This document shows, piece after piece, positions 16,682-26,928 of a stretch of DNA of 64,000 nucleotides. The notes under the pieces are model-generated. The model ran no database searches. It worked only from the letters and a program-made list of their open reading frames with translations, and had not been told where the DNA came from. A program made the position numbers and the translations under genes. Position 1 is the stretch's first letter, and each line of letters opens with the position of its first letter. The stretch comes from Periweissella fabalis (GTDB lineage Bacteria; Bacillota; Bacilli; Lactobacillales; Lactobacillaceae): positions 1 to 64,000 of the forward strand of contig NZ_JAAXPN010000007.1 in NCBI RefSeq assembly GCF_012396505.1. Reading direction: 5' to 3'.

Positions 16682-19078
16682 TTATGAACCACGCGTTGGG
16701 CTAGTTGGTTTCCGACGACCAAGGCCTTTTTGCCCTCGGCCACCGACTTTACCACCGCCGCCAAATTTTTCTTTGTTACCACCAAACTTGCCACCTTTAT
16801 TAAAGTTACCAGGTTTATTGCTACTACGGTGATCATTAGGACGACGTTTGTCGCCGCCACGCCCATTACCACCGCGGTTATTACCGTTATTTTGTGGTTC
16901 TGGAGCCCGTAAAGTCGTTGTTGGGGCACTCTTTGGATCAACTAAGACAAAGTCAAGAGCACTTTGCGCTTTATCAACGCGGACCAAGCGAACCTTAACG
17001 TTTTGACCAATTTGGAAAATCCGGTGACTGCGACGACCAACTAATGCCATGTGTGAATCGATGTATTGGTAGTAATCATCAGTCATGTTTGAAATATGAA
17101 TCAAACCTTCAACCGTGTTTTCAAGTGAGATAAACATCCCAAACTTCAAGACTGATGAAACAACGGCGTCAAATGTTTCACCAACGTGTTCTTCCATAAA
17201 TTCAGCCTTCTTCATCGCATCCGTATCACGTTCGGTATCAACCGCACGACGTTCCTTTTGTGATGTATCTTCCCCAATTTGTGCTAATTTATCACGGTAC
17301 TTGGCCGTGGCGTCTTCACCAAGACCATTCTTTTCGTACCATTTAATTAAACGGTGCACCGTTAAATCAGGATAACGACGAATTGGTGATGTAAAGTGGG
17401 TGTAGTATTCAGCTCCCAAACCAAAGTGACCAACTGGTTCGTTTGAATATTTAGCTTGTTTCATTGAACGCAACATCATCGTTGATACCATTCGTTCTTC
17501 TGGAGTTTCAGCTAATTCACCTAAAATACTTTGGAATAACTTAGGTGATAACTTATTTGGATCACCTTTAACTGGGTGACCTAACGCTTGCACAAATTCA
17601 AAGAAACTTTGTGCACGTTGACCATCTGGCGTTTCGTGAATCCGGTAAAGGAATGGTACGTGTAAACGATCAAAGTGTTCAGCAACTGTTTCATTAGCCG
17701 CTAACATAAATGATTCAATCATGCGTTCAGATAAACCACGTTCACGTAATTCAATATCCGTTGGCTTACCATTTTCATCAACAATAATTTTGGCTTCAGG
17801 TGCATCAAATTCAATGGCACCACGACGCTTACGTTTGGCAACCATGATGTGGTGTAACTCTTCCATCGCTTCAAACATTGGAACTAATTCTTGGTATTCC
17901 GCCCGTGTAGCTTCATCTTGATCAGTCAAAATTTTGTTAACCGCTTTATAAGTCATCCGGGCATGGGATTTCATCACAGAAGTGTATAACTTGTGGTTAA
18001 CAACTTCCCCATTGCGATCAATTTCCATATCCGCTGACATTGCTAAGCGTTCTACCCCTGGGTTCAATGAAGCAATCCCATTAGAAATGTTCCGGGGCAA
18101 CATTGGAATAACCCGGTCAGTTAAGTAAACTGATGTCCCACGATTATAGGCTTCAGCATCTAAAGGTGTACCTTCAACAACGTAGTTTGAAACATCGGCA
18201 ATGTGGACCCCGAGATGGAAGTTGCCATTTGGCAATTTCCATACCACAACGGCATCATCCAAATCTTTTGATTCAATACTGTCAATTGTTACCAGCGTTT
18301 GATCAGTAATATCGACGCGATCGGCTTTTTCCGTATCCAAGACGTGGTCTGGAATCGCTTTGGCTTGTTCTAAAACTTCAGCTGGAAATTCGTGCGGTAC
18401 ATCGTGATTGTAGACAATTTGTAAGATATCAATCCCGGGTTCATCCTTGAAACCGATAACTTCCGTCACAACCCCATAAATTTCTTTAGGATTTTCTGCT
18501 GTTGGGTAAGTAACGATATCAGCCGTCACAACTTCACCATCTTGTGGTGTTAAACCAGCATCGGTTACAAAAAATTCATAAGTCAAAATCTTTTTGTCAG
18601 TTAACTTGATTGAACCAATAATCCCTGGTTTGTTTGAACCAAGACTAAATTGACCAACGACTTTTTCATAGTGGTGCGTCATAATTTCTGTAACTTTACC
18701 TTCTGGTCCACGGCTAGGATCAGTTGATTTACGAGTAATTTCAATGGCCACTTCATCCCCATTAAGAGCATTTAAAGTATTGGCTGGGCTAATAAAAACA
18801 TCTAACTCGTTTTCATCGTATTTGACAAACCCAAACCCTTTTTCATTACTATGGAAAATTCCCATTTTTTGATTTTCAGGAGCAAAAGTAAATTCACCGG
18901 CTTCATTAACCATGACTTTTTTGTCACGTTCAAGTTGGGCTAATGCTTGGACCACCTTAGTAAATGCATTGGCATCATCCAAGCGAAGTCCATCTGTAAG
19001 TACTTGCGCCGAAAAGCTTTGAGTGTGGTTAGCTTTTAAAAAGCTTGCTAATTGCGCTTGCAAAGTTTGTTCGTTCAT
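16682..19078 (-). CDS. rnr: Ribonuclease R
   Basis: A 798-residue RNB-family 3'-5' exoribonuclease that degrades structured RNA and tmRNA-tagged messages. Domains in order: N-terminal helix-turn-helix/cold-shock region (1-200), RNB catalytic domain (about 245-575, with SIDSIESKDLDDAVVV and HFTSPIRRYPDL) and an S1 domain (about 625-710). The last 80 residues are a low-complexity Gly/Asn/Arg/Lys tail (GNNRGGNGRGGDKRR). The start is the ATG of MNEQTLQ behind AGAGGAAA. It sits in the operon secG-esterase-rnr-smpB. Confidence 0.96.
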   Translation of the reverse strand: MNEQTLQAQLASFLKANHTQSFSAQVLTDGLRLDDANAFTKVVQALAQLERDKKVMVNEAGEFTFAPENQKMGIFHSNEKGFGFVKYDENELDVFISPANTLNALNGDEVAIEITRKSTDPSRGPEGKVTEIMTHHYEKVVGQFSLGSNKPGIIGSIKLTDKKILTYEFFVTDAGLTPQDGEVVTADIVTYPTAENPKEIYGVVTEVIGFKDEPGIDILQIVYNHDVPHEFPAEVLEQAKAIPDHVLDTEKADRVDITDQTLVTIDSIESKDLDDAVVVWKLPNGNFHLGVHIADVSNYVVEGTPLDAEAYNRGTSVYLTDRVIPMLPRNISNGIASLNPGVERLAMSADMEIDRNGEVVNHKLYTSVMKSHARMTYKAVNKILTDQDEATRAEYQELVPMFEAMEELHHIMVAKRKRRGAIEFDAPEAKIIVDENGKPTDIELRERGLSERMIESFMLAANETVAEHFDRLHVPFLYRIHETPDGQRAQSFFEFVQALGHPVKGDPNKLSPKLFQSILGELAETPEERMVSTMMLRSMKQAKYSNEPVGHFGLGAEYYTHFTSPIRRYPDLTVHRLIKWYEKNGLGEDATAKYRDKLAQIGEDTSQKERRAVDTERDTDAMKKAEFMEEHVGETFDAVVSSVLKFGMFISLENTVEGLIHISNMTDDYYQYIDSHMALVGRRSHRIFQIGQNVKVRLVRVDKAQSALDFVLVDPKSAPTTTLRAPEPQNNGNNRGGNGRGGDKRRPNDHRSSNKPGNFNKGGKFGGNKEKFGGGGKVGGRGQKGLGRRKPTSPTRGS

Positions 19079-19102
19079 ATATTTCCTCTTTCTCAACATT
19101 TT

Positions 19103-19846
19103 CTAAAGATTATCATCTAAAAAATGTAATACGTCAGCTTCTAATGCATGATGCGCTTCATTAACTGTCAAAACATGACCAGCATCCGGATAATACTGAA
19201 TAGTTGGCTCCATTGGCAAGTGGCTGGCAAACGTCGCTGCACTCCCTAAATTAAGCATATTATCAGCTTCTCCTTGAGCAAGCAGCATCGGTTGGTAAAT
19301 CTCACCCGCCCGCTTATTAACCATTTCTGACAAGTGGGTAATTTCTTCGATTTGTTTAGGAACCGCTAACCGCAATGCCCGATCATTAGTCATAATCGTT
19401 GCTTCAGCAAGTCCTTGTGCCCGATATGCTAAATTAGCATAGTAGATGAATTGATCATAAAAGTGCACCGTAACGTGCATGATGTATGGCGCACTAATCG
19501 CAATGCCAGTTTTAATATCCTGACATTCAGCTAACATCCAAGTGGCAATTAAGCCTCCTAATGAAAGCCCACACACAGCAACTTCTTTATATCCGCGATC
19601 ACGAACATAACTAACCGCATCCCGGGCATCTTGTAACCAATCATCAATATTTTTGGTTAAAATATCCCGCGGTTCACCAGTCCCATGGCCAGCAAAATTC
19701 GCACAATACACCGCATAATTTTGCCGTTGTAGTGACCGTGCTAACATCCGCATATCGTTGGTTGAACCAGCATAGCCATGAAACATCACCACAGCCTTAG
19801 TTGCTGATTCATTTGCAAAGAAAAATGGTTTTGGTGCCTGATACAT
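19103..19846 (-). CDS. Alpha/beta hydrolase (Est30-like carboxylesterase)
   Basis: A 247-residue cytoplasmic hydrolase. The oxyanion-hole HGYAGS follows strand 3, the nucleophile elbow is CGLSLGG (about residue 97), and the acid and base are the Asp of GEADNML and the His of DAGHVLT. This matches the Est30/YvaK carboxylesterases commonly found between secG and rnr in Firmicutes. The natural substrate is unknown; short-chain esters are likely. It ends 24 bases before the rnr start. Confidence 0.92.
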   Translation of the reverse strand: MYQAPKPFFFANESATKAVVMFHGYAGSTNDMRMLARSLQRQNYAVYCANFAGHGTGEPRDILTKNIDDWLQDARDAVSYVRDRGYKEVAVCGLSLGGLIATWMLAECQDIKTGIAISAPYIMHVTVHFYDQFIYYANLAYRAQGLAEATIMTNDRALRLAVPKQIEEITHLSEMVNKRAGEIYQPMLLAQGEADNMLNLGSAATFASHLPMEPTIQYYPDAGHVLTVNEAHHALEADVLHFLDDNL

Positions 19847-20002
19847 AAATTCATCCTCACATTCAAAGTTTATTTATGTTCCAATGCGTTTCTCTTCTCT
19901 CATCCTTGTAGCCATGCTTGCTACTTAACACCTTTTATCAACTATTTAAGCTCATAAAAAGCATCAAGGCCAGCAAAATCATTACTACAAGGCCATTATA
20001 TA

Positions 20003-20036
20003 TAAAAACCCCGGGCAAAGAACTACCTGGGGATTA
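20003..20036 (-). terminator. Candidate terminator after secG
   Basis: CCCCGGG (20009-20015) pairs with CCTGGGG (20026-20032) across a 10-base loop with one wobble, followed by TTTTTAT on the minus strand. If it is efficient, the esterase-rnr-smpB genes need their own promoter or rely on read-through. Confidence 0.65.
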
Positions 20037-20045
20037 ATATTGTAA

Positions 20046-20285
20046 TTATTTATGAGCTGATAAATAAACCAAAACTAATGCAATTACGAAAAATAATCCG
20101 CCAAGAATTGCGGTTGCCCGTTGCATAACGGCTTCAAATCCCCGAGCCTTGCGATTAGCAAATAATTCACCGGCTCCACCAGTCAATGCGTTCAATGCAT
20201 CTTGTTGTTTAGATGGTTGCATCATTACCGCAATAATAATCAACACACTAATTACGAGCAATGCGCCTAATAAAATATCGTACAC
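20046..20285 (-). CDS. secG: Preprotein translocase subunit SecG
   Basis: A 79-residue protein with two transmembrane helices (residues 3-20 and about 55-75), separated by the conserved loop GGAGELFANRKARGFEAVM. SecG assists SecYE/SecA during protein export. The start is GTG, with GGAGG eight bases upstream. Confidence 0.95.
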   Translation of the reverse strand: MYDILLGALLVISVLIIIAVMMQPSKQQDALNALTGGAGELFANRKARGFEAVMQRATAILGGLFFVIALVLVYLSAHK

Positions 20286-20367
20286 GTCTGTGGCCTCCGT
20301 TTATAATTTCAAATGACAATCTACCGTATACTTTAACATAATTAAAGGTTTTAAGCTAGTAAAATTG

Positions 20368-20922
20368 TTAGCCATGAAATGCACATGTTATTTCATGGTC
20401 ATTTACTAATCCTGCCGCTTGCATGAAAGCATAGACGGTTTTTTCACCAACAAATTTAAACCCGGCTTTTTTTAACGCTTTTTGTAATTGTTGGGTGGCT
20501 GAAATACTCGTGGGAATAGTAGCCATCGTTGTAATCTGATGATCAATTACTTGATTATCCACAAATTGCCATACAAAATCTGTAAATGTTTGCCCTTGTG
20601 CTTGCAGCTTAACAATACATTGGGCATTGGTAATGGCTGCTAAGATTTTAGCCCGATGCCGCACAATTCCGGCATCTTGCATTAACCGTTCGACATCAAC
20701 GGCCGTAAACTGGGCGACTTGATCAATCGCAAAATGAGCAAAAGCAGTTTGAAAATTAGCCCGTTTATTTAAAATCGTTTTGAAACTTAAGCCCGCTTGA
20801 AATAATTCCAAGACGAGACATGCGAATAATTTTTGGTCGCCATAAATTGGCTTACCCCATTCATGATCGTGATAGTTAACATAAAAACCTGGTTGCCCAG
20901 TAATCCATTGACAGCGTTGCAT
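20368..20922 (-). CDS. tag: DNA-3-methyladenine glycosylase I
   Basis: A 184-residue base-excision enzyme that removes 3-methyladenine from alkylated DNA. The zinc-binding residues are Cys4 (QRCQW), the early His (YHDHEWG) and the C-terminal HEITCAFHG. The catalytic pocket ELFQAGLSFKTILNKR is near residue 39. AAGGAG precedes the ATG. It appears monocistronic. Confidence 0.95.
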   Translation of the reverse strand: MQRCQWITGQPGFYVNYHDHEWGKPIYGDQKLFACLVLELFQAGLSFKTILNKRANFQTAFAHFAIDQVAQFTAVDVERLMQDAGIVRHRAKILAAITNAQCIVKLQAQGQTFTDFVWQFVDNQVIDHQITTMATIPTSISATQQLQKALKKAGFKFVGEKTVYAFMQAAGLVNDHEITCAFHG

Positions 20923-21123
20923 CGCTTACTCCTTTTGATTCACGTAACCTTTAGTCTGCCTCCTAATTCTAGCAAATTCACACTAATCTTTCAGCTTGTG
21001 AAAATATCCAATCGTGGAATTTTAAAGGGGATAATCATTATGAAGCTGACGTTTCTTCAAACGGTGTAATTTCAGTAGATGATTAATATAGTAAAAAAAT
21101 GCTATAACTTAACTCTTTTTGAG

Positions 21124-21248
21124 TACTAAATTGCTGCCAAAATGCGCTCCAGAAGTCCGATATATTCGAATTACGACAAAATCCCCATGAAGAAAATTCT
21201 TCATGGGGATTTTTAGTGTATTTCTCGATATCGCCCGACTTCTGTCAC
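21124..21248 (+). repeat. Interspersed terminator-bearing repeat, copy B
   Basis: The layout matches copy A: left module (TTGCTGCCAAAATGCGCTCC, then AGTCCGATATATTCG), ACGACAAAATCCCC, a hairpin, then TATTTCTCGATATCGCCCGA and GTCAC. It lies 3' of valS. Confidence 0.65.
21178..21214 (-). terminator. Terminator after valS
   Basis: A perfect 17-bp inverted repeat (AAAATCCCCATGAAGAA and its complement) with a two-base loop and T runs on both sides. It forms the core of repeat copy B. Confidence 0.85.
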
Positions 21249-21281
21249 GCTCTCTTTTTATTTACTAAATTTTAGATTACT

Positions 21282-23942
21282 TTAAGCGTTTTGTAATTCA
21301 GTTAAACGTGCTTGCGTAATAGCTAATTTTTCTTGCCAGTCAGCTAATTTTTGCCGTTCTTCAGCGACCACGTCTTCAGGGGCATTGTTAACAAAGCGTT
21401 CGTTACCAAGTTTACCTTCACCACGTTTTACTTCGCCTTGGAGCTTCTTAACTTCACCTTCAAGGCGTGCAATTTCATCTTTAATGTCAATCAATTCAGC
21501 AAGCGGAACATAAATTTCAGCTCCCGTAATAACTTGCGTCATCGCCAACTTAGGTGCCACTACATCAGCCCCAATTTGCATTGCCTTTGGATGTGCAAAA
21601 CGGTTAATGTAATCTGCATTTTCGTTGAAAATTGTTTGCAAGTCCGCATCGTTGGTCTTGATTAACAAATCAATTGGCGTTGACATCGCTGCATTTGCTT
21701 CACTACGGATGTTACGTACGGCGGTAATTAAATCAACTAAGCTTTGGAATTGCTTTTCAGCAACTGGGTTAGCTAAAGTTTCATCATATGTTGGGTACGC
21801 CGCAACCACTAATGATTCACCGTTATGTGGCATTGATAACCAGATCTTTTCAGTTACAAATGGCATTGTTGGGTGAAGTAAGCGTAATGTTTGATCCAAG
21901 ACGTAGGCCAAAGTATTTTGCACATTGGCTTTGGCTTTTACATCATCCCCATTTAAAGTTTCCTTCGTCATTTCGATGTACCAGTCAGCGAAATCATTCC
22001 AGATAAAGTTATAAAGGGCCCGATTAGCTTCACCAAATTCAAACTTATCAAACATCGTTGTTACTTGTTTAATCGTTGCTTGTAAACGTGAAACAATCCA
22101 TTTATCAGCTAATGTTAAATCTTCTGTTGCTGGTAATTCAGGCTTGGTATTTTCATCAAGGTTCATGATTACGTAACGTGATGCATTCCAAATCTTGTTA
22201 ATGAAGTTCCAAGCAGCATCCATCTTCGTGTATGAGAAACGAACATCTTGACCAGGTGTTGACCCAGTTGATAAGAACCACCGTAAGGCATCGGCACCGT
22301 ACTTTTCAATCACGTCCATTGGGTCAATCCCGTTACCGAGTGATTTAGACATCTTGAGACCCTGTTCATCACGAATTAAACCGTGAATTAAAACATTCTT
22401 AAATGGCCGACGTCCAGTAAATTCTTTTGATTGGAACATCATCCGGGCAACCCAGAAGAAAATAATATCATAACCAGTAACTAAGGTTGAAGTTGGGAAG
22501 TAACGCTTAAAGTCTTCTTCATCAAGATCTGGCCAACCTAGCGTGGTAAATGGCCATAAGGCACTTGAGAACCATGTATCAAGCACATCGTTATCTTGTT
22601 CCCAGTTTTCAATATCCTTAGGCGCTTCTTCACCGACATAAGTTTCACCAGTTGTTTTGTTGTACCACGCTGGAATTTGGTGGCCCCACCATAATTGTCG
22701 CGAGATAACCCAGTCATGGATATCATCCATCCAACTAGTGAACGTATTTTCAAAACGTGCAGGGACAAATTCAACACGATCTTCACCCTTTTGCATGTCT
22801 AATGCTTGTTCGGCAAGTGGCTTCATCTTAACGAACCATTGCGTTGAAAGGCGTGATTCAATTTGTACCCCTGTCCGTTCTGAGTGCCCAACTGAGTGGA
22901 CAATTGGTTCAATTGCGAGCATTAGACCAAGTTCTTCTAAGTCAGCAACAATCGCTTTACGGGCATCAAAACGATCCATACCGTTGTATTTACCGGCTAA
23001 TTCATTCATTGATGCATCGTCGTTCATTGTGTTAATCCGTTGTAAGTTATGACGGTTACCAACTAAGAAGTCGTTAGGGTCGTGGGCCGGCGTGATTTTA
23101 ACCATCCCCGTTCCAAATTCTGGATCAACATATTCATCCGCGATGATTTCAATTTCACGGTTGGCAAGTGGTAACATAACCTTCTTACCAACTAAGGCTT
23201 TGTAACGTTCATCACTTGGGTGAACAGCAACTGCCACATCCCCCATCATTGTTTCAGGACGTGTCGTGGCAATTTCAATATAATTTTTACCATCGTAAGT
23301 TACATCAGCATCAACAAATGGATACTTAACGTGGTAGAATGCTCCTTCATCATCTTGGTGAATAACTTCGATATCTGATAAAGCGGTCCGGGCTTGGGGA
23401 TCCCAGTTAATAATGTATTCACCACGGTAAATTAAACCTTTGTTATACAAGTCAACAAAGACTTTCCGGACGGCTTTTGATAACCCTTCATCAAGGGTAA
23501 AACGTTCCCGTGAGTAATCAAGTGACAGACCTAATTTACCCCATTGGGCTTTAATGATTGAAGCATATTCATCTTTCCATGACCATACTTGGTCGATGAA
23601 TTTTTCACGACCTAAGTCATAACGAGTGATGCCTTCTTCACGTAATCGTGCTTCAACTTTCGCTTGTGTGGCAATCCCAGCGTGGTCCATTCCTGGTACC
23701 CAGACAGTATCAAAACCTTGCATCCGTTTTTGCCGCACAATCATATCTTGTAAAGCCGTATCCCAGGCGTGACCTAAGTGGAGCTTACCAGTCACGTTAG
23801 GTGGTGGAAGCACAACTGAATATGCGTGTGCTGTTTTGTCTCCTGAAGGTTTAAATAAACCAGCTTCATTCCAAGCTTGGTAACGGCCCGCTTCAACAGA
23901 AGTTGGATCGTATTTGGTTGACATATCAATATCTTTTGCCAT
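21282..23942 (-). CDS. valS: Valine--tRNA ligase
   Basis: A class I synthetase of 886 residues that charges tRNA-Val and edits misactivated threonine. Signatures are [14 protein letters not shown] (HIGH motif, about 46-59), the CP1 editing domain (about 195-340, [10 protein letters not shown]), KMSKSLGNG (KMSKS, about 523) and a C-terminal coiled-coil arm (last 65 residues). The start is the ATG of MAKDIDMS behind AAAGGGAA; the 16 upstream in-frame codons fall inside the leader. It is controlled by a T-box. Confidence 0.97.
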   Translation of the reverse strand: MAKDIDMSTKYDPTSVEAGRYQAWNEAGLFKPSGDKTAHAYSVVLPPPNVTGKLHLGHAWDTALQDMIVRQKRMQGFDTVWVPGMDHAGIATQAKVEARLREEGITRYDLGREKFIDQVWSWKDEYASIIKAQWGKLGLSLDYSRERFTLDEGLSKAVRKVFVDLYNKGLIYRGEYIINWDPQARTALSDIEVIHQDDEGAFYHVKYPFVDADVTYDGKNYIEIATTRPETMMGDVAVAVHPSDERYKALVGKKVMLPLANREIEIIADEYVDPEFGTGMVKITPAHDPNDFLVGNRHNLQRINTMNDDASMNELAGKYNGMDRFDARKAIVADLEELGLMLAIEPIVHSVGHSERTGVQIESRLSTQWFVKMKPLAEQALDMQKGEDRVEFVPARFENTFTSWMDDIHDWVISRQLWWGHQIPAWYNKTTGETYVGEEAPKDIENWEQDNDVLDTWFSSALWPFTTLGWPDLDEEDFKRYFPTSTLVTGYDIIFFWVARMMFQSKEFTGRRPFKNVLIHGLIRDEQGLKMSKSLGNGIDPMDVIEKYGADALRWFLSTGSTPGQDVRFSYTKMDAAWNFINKIWNASRYVIMNLDENTKPELPATEDLTLADKWIVSRLQATIKQVTTMFDKFEFGEANRALYNFIWNDFADWYIEMTKETLNGDDVKAKANVQNTLAYVLDQTLRLLHPTMPFVTEKIWLSMPHNGESLVVAAYPTYDETLANPVAEKQFQSLVDLITAVRNIRSEANAAMSTPIDLLIKTNDADLQTIFNENADYINRFAHPKAMQIGADVVAPKLAMTQVITGAEIYVPLAELIDIKDEIARLEGEVKKLQGEVKRGEGKLGNERFVNNAPEDVVAEERQKLADWQEKLAITQARLTELQNA

Positions 23943-23965
23943 AATAATTCCCTTTCTAAAATAAA

Positions 23966-24235
23966 AAACCGTCCCGATTGCTAAATGCAATCAGGACGGC
24001 TGTAAAAGTCGTGGTACCACCTGAATTGACCGCTCAAATTATTGAGGGTCCACTCTAACAATAGTAACGGATTGTTAAACCGCTAATTCCTACTATTAGT
24101 TCAGAATCAGATGCATGTAAGCTACCTTCGTAAGTTCTTATCAAAGTTTGCACCAACCACCTTGTCGCTAAAATTAAGAATACTTACTAATCCTCTTACA
24201 TCGTTGCATTTATATTAACATTTTCAAAAAATATC
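23966..24235 (-). promoter_or_regulatory. T-box riboswitch of valS (specifier GTA, Val)
   Basis: On the minus strand the T-box core CAGGTGGTACCACGAC (around 24008-24023) precedes a terminator stem, CCGTCCCGATTGC with GCAATCAGGACGG (23969-23999, one mismatch), and a T run. Stem I includes AGTAAGTATTCTTA, AGCGACAAGG and GGTTGGTGCAA. The specifier loop reads GAAG-GTA-GCTTACA, where GTA is a Val codon, matching the downstream gene. Uncharged tRNA-Val should prevent termination. Confidence 0.95.
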
Positions 24236-24245
24236 CGCTACTACT

Positions 24246-24746
24246 TTATTTAGCTAAAATTTCATCCAACTTAGCTTGTGCATCAGCGTAATCTGGTTCA
24301 GTACCAGTAATTTCAACAATTTGACGGTAAACGATTTGACCGTTTTCATCAATAATGTAAATTGAACGTGCATCAAAAGCAGTTGCTTCAATAAAGAGGT
24401 TCATTGCGTAACCAAATGATTCTTCTTTATCTGAAAGCATCTTCATGTTTTCAACACCCTCAGCAGCACACCACTTAGTTTGTTCTTCAACTGAGTTAGT
24501 TGAAACTGTAATAAAGTTAATGTCGTTGTACTTATCAATAACTTCGTTAAAGTGCTTTGTTTGTAAAGCACAGATGTTAGTTTCGATGTTTGGTACCACA
24601 CTAATCAAAGTAACCTTACCTAATAAATCAGCTGTCTTAACTTTGTTACCTTCTGCGTCGATTAACTTAAAGTGTGGCAATTCCATTCCTACTGAAACTG
24701 GTTCACCAACTGTTTGAAATTTGTCTTCGCCTACGAAAATGTCCAT
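24246..24746 (-). CDS. tpx: Thiol peroxidase
   Basis: A 166-residue peroxiredoxin of the Tpx class that reduces hydroperoxides with electrons from thioredoxin. The peroxidatic Cys is in NIETNICALQTKHFN (about residue 60). The resolving Cys is in TKWCAAEGVEN (about residue 94), so this is an atypical two-Cys enzyme. The Arg of DARSIYIID completes the active site. The start is the ATG of MDIFVGED behind GAGGTGG. It lies just upstream of the valS leader. Confidence 0.95.
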   Translation of the reverse strand: MDIFVGEDKFQTVGEPVSVGMELPHFKLIDAEGNKVKTADLLGKVTLISVVPNIETNICALQTKHFNEVIDKYNDINFITVSTNSVEEQTKWCAAEGVENMKMLSDKEESFGYAMNLFIEATAFDARSIYIIDENGQIVYRQIVEITGTEPDYADAQAKLDEILAK

Positions 24747-24909
24747 GTGTATCCACCTCATTGTAATTTAGATTACTTAAAGTTTAACACGTTACAGAAA
24801 GAATCGACAATATCTAAATGTCATCGCATGCAATTTGGTTATCCTGGTTGGTTATCTTGGTGATTTATGTTATCATTTTATAAATTTTTGTTATATGAAT
24901 GGAGCCATT

Positions 24910-25386
24910 ATGAATCAAACAAAAGCATTACCTAAACAAATTATTCCAGTTTGGCTAGTTAGCAAAGTCATCGGCTTAATCATTTTACTAATTATCTGCA
25001 GTGTGGCTTGGTACGTTAGTCAACGTTTTCTACCAATCATTACCCCCTATGTTTTAATCGTTGCGGTCCTTGCTCTGTTACTTGATATTATTAATATCGC
25101 CCTCGTGCCCTACTATTATCGTTTCTGGCGCTATGAAATTAATGCTGATTTTGTCTTCATTCAATCCGGTTTCTTTATTCGCCAACAACGCACAATTCCG
25201 ATCAATCGGATTCAAAACGTCGATTTAGAACAAGGCCCCCTCTTACAAATGGCGCATTTAAAAGAACTTAAAGTAGTCACCGCCGCCGATGGCTTTTCAA
25301 TTTCCGGGATTACGGAGGCTGAAGCTGATAGCTTACGTAACCAAATTGTCAAAGCTGCACGAAAGGCTAGGGAAGAAAATGCCTAA
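24910..25386 (+). CDS. PH-domain membrane protein, YdbS-like
   Basis: A 158-residue protein with two transmembrane helices (about 18-37 and 41-62) followed by one bacterial PH (bPH2, DUF304) domain with the typical FIRQQRTIPINRIQNVDLEQGP. It begins at the ATG of MNQTKALP; GGAG is close upstream. Its end overlaps the start of the next gene, as in ydbS-ydbT pairs of bacilli, so the two probably form one membrane complex. Its function is not known. Confidence 0.86.
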   Translation: MNQTKALPKQIIPVWLVSKVIGLIILLIICSVAWYVSQRFLPIITPYVLIVAVLALLLDIINIALVPYYYRFWRYEINADFVFIQSGFFIRQQRTIPINRIQNVDLEQGPLLQMAHLKELKVVTAADGFSISGITEAEADSLRNQIVKAARKAREENA

Positions 25387-26899
25387 ACGTTTACACTGGT
25401 TACTAGTCCCCATCACGGTCATTAATAGCTTAATTAATTCCGTCTTTATTTTTGTTATCCTAATCTTTATCGCTAGTACTTTTAATTTGCCCAAGCCCAT
25501 TTTATTTGGCCTTTGCATAATATTAGCCCTCTTAATTATTGCTTTGCCGATTATTAACTACTTCAAAACCACCTATGCGCTCGAAGCCCAAGAATTTAGT
25601 TTTAAAACCGGCGTGATTATTAAACAAGCCCGGCATATGCCATATACGCGCATTCAATCTATCGAACGAATTCAACCATGGTATATGCAAATCTTTAAAC
25701 TAGTTGAATTAAAAATTGAAACCGCTAGTCAAGATGATGAACCAATTGTATTAAAAGCCCTCACCATTGCCGCGGCTGATGAAATCGAGGCCACCCGTAA
25801 TCAACGCCAACACAGCCCAATACCAGGACAAGTTGAAGTACTTTATCCCCAGACAACTGGTAGCGATACGCATGAAGCGATGGTCAAGCAACCGACGACG
25901 CCTAACCCCAAAAACGATATCAGTTACGCCATTAACATGCACGAACTCATGATTTACGGCTTAACTTCATTAGGGATTTTACCGGGGATATCAATTTTAT
26001 TTTTACTATATTCCCATCTGTCAGAAATTATTCCCAAACATTTTCTTAATCAAGTCAATCAATTAGTTGTTAAAAATTCCGTGATTGCGATTGTCGCGTT
26101 GACTATCTTAGCGATTATCTTTGGGATGTTTTTGAGCTTGTTACAAATTTTGAATCGTTATTACCACCAAGTTGTGACCCGTAATAACAATACTTTTAGC
26201 ATTAGCAAAGGTTTTTTCAGTAAAACTACGGTCCATTTTGATCAACGTAAAATTCAAGGGATCACGATTGAACAATCATTTTTACGGCGGTTATTTAAAT
26301 TATATACTGTTAAATTATTCATTTCTGGCTCTGACAAACAAGAAGATGCCAATGATAAATCCCTCGTCTTAATTCCCGTCATTGACCAACTTAATCTTCC
26401 AGTCGTCTTAAAAAACTTATTACCGGAATATGAATTTGAGTTTAATCAGTTAGGTCGGGATAATGCCAAATCGCACTTTTGGAATTTTTGGCGGATTGGC
26501 TGGCTGTGGTTTTGCTGGTTACCACTTGTGCTTATCCCAATTTATTATGGTTGGTACATTCCCGTAATTATCATTGGGATTATCATTATTATCACTTGTA
26601 TTACCGTCTGGGCATGGTTGGACAACACTGAAACTAAATATGCGATATTCGCTGATCAGTTAAATATCCAAAATAATGTCTTTATGACGAAAAAAATATT
26701 TTTACTACGAGCTAACAAGCTCCAACTGATCAATCATCACCAATCAATCTTTATGGTACATGGTAACACTCATCATTTAGATTTTGTCATTCGTGAAGGT
26801 AGTCATGCTGCTAGTTTAACGTTACGTTATTTAGAAGCTAACGAAAATGAAAAACTCCAAACGTGGTATAGCCAACAAGTCCTTAGTGAAAACAAATAA
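25379..26899 (+). CDS. PH-domain membrane protein, YdbT-like
   Basis: A 506-residue membrane protein. Helix pairs near residues 10-60, 185-265 and 365-410 alternate with three bPH2-type domains (for example IIKQARHMPYTRIQSIERIQPW near 83 and TVHFDQRKIQGITIEQ near 283). This is the YdbT layout, and it overlaps ydbS by eight bases. In Bacillus amyloliquefaciens ydbST homologues have been linked to bacteriocin resistance; whether that holds here is unknown. It ends in a terminator shared with ftsK. Confidence 0.86.
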   Translation: MPKRLHWLLVPITVINSLINSVFIFVILIFIASTFNLPKPILFGLCIILALLIIALPIINYFKTTYALEAQEFSFKTGVIIKQARHMPYTRIQSIERIQPWYMQIFKLVELKIETASQDDEPIVLKALTIAAADEIEATRNQRQHSPIPGQVEVLYPQTTGSDTHEAMVKQPTTPNPKNDISYAINMHELMIYGLTSLGILPGISILFLLYSHLSEIIPKHFLNQVNQLVVKNSVIAIVALTILAIIFGMFLSLLQILNRYYHQVVTRNNNTFSISKGFFSKTTVHFDQRKIQGITIEQSFLRRLFKLYTVKLFISGSDKQEDANDKSLVLIPVIDQLNLPVVLKNLLPEYEFEFNQLGRDNAKSHFWNFWRIGWLWFCWLPLVLIPIYYGWYIPVIIIGIIIIITCITVWAWLDNTETKYAIFADQLNIQNNVFMTKKIFLLRANKLQLINHHQSIFMVHGNTHHLDFVIREGSHAASLTLRYLEANENEKLQTWYSQQVLSENK

Positions 26900-26928
26900 A
26901 AACCAGACGCGACTGCGTCTGGTTTTTA
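26898..26928. terminator. Bidirectional terminator between ydbT and ftsK
   Basis: AAAAACCAGACGC and GCGTCTGGTTTTT flank a four-base loop between convergent genes, with T runs on both strands. The ftsK stop codon overlaps the stem. Confidence 0.9.

Noticed and set aside
16647-16941. Plus- and minus-strand ORFs rich in Pro, Thr or Val
   Set aside because: They are other-frame readings of the low-complexity tail of rnr.
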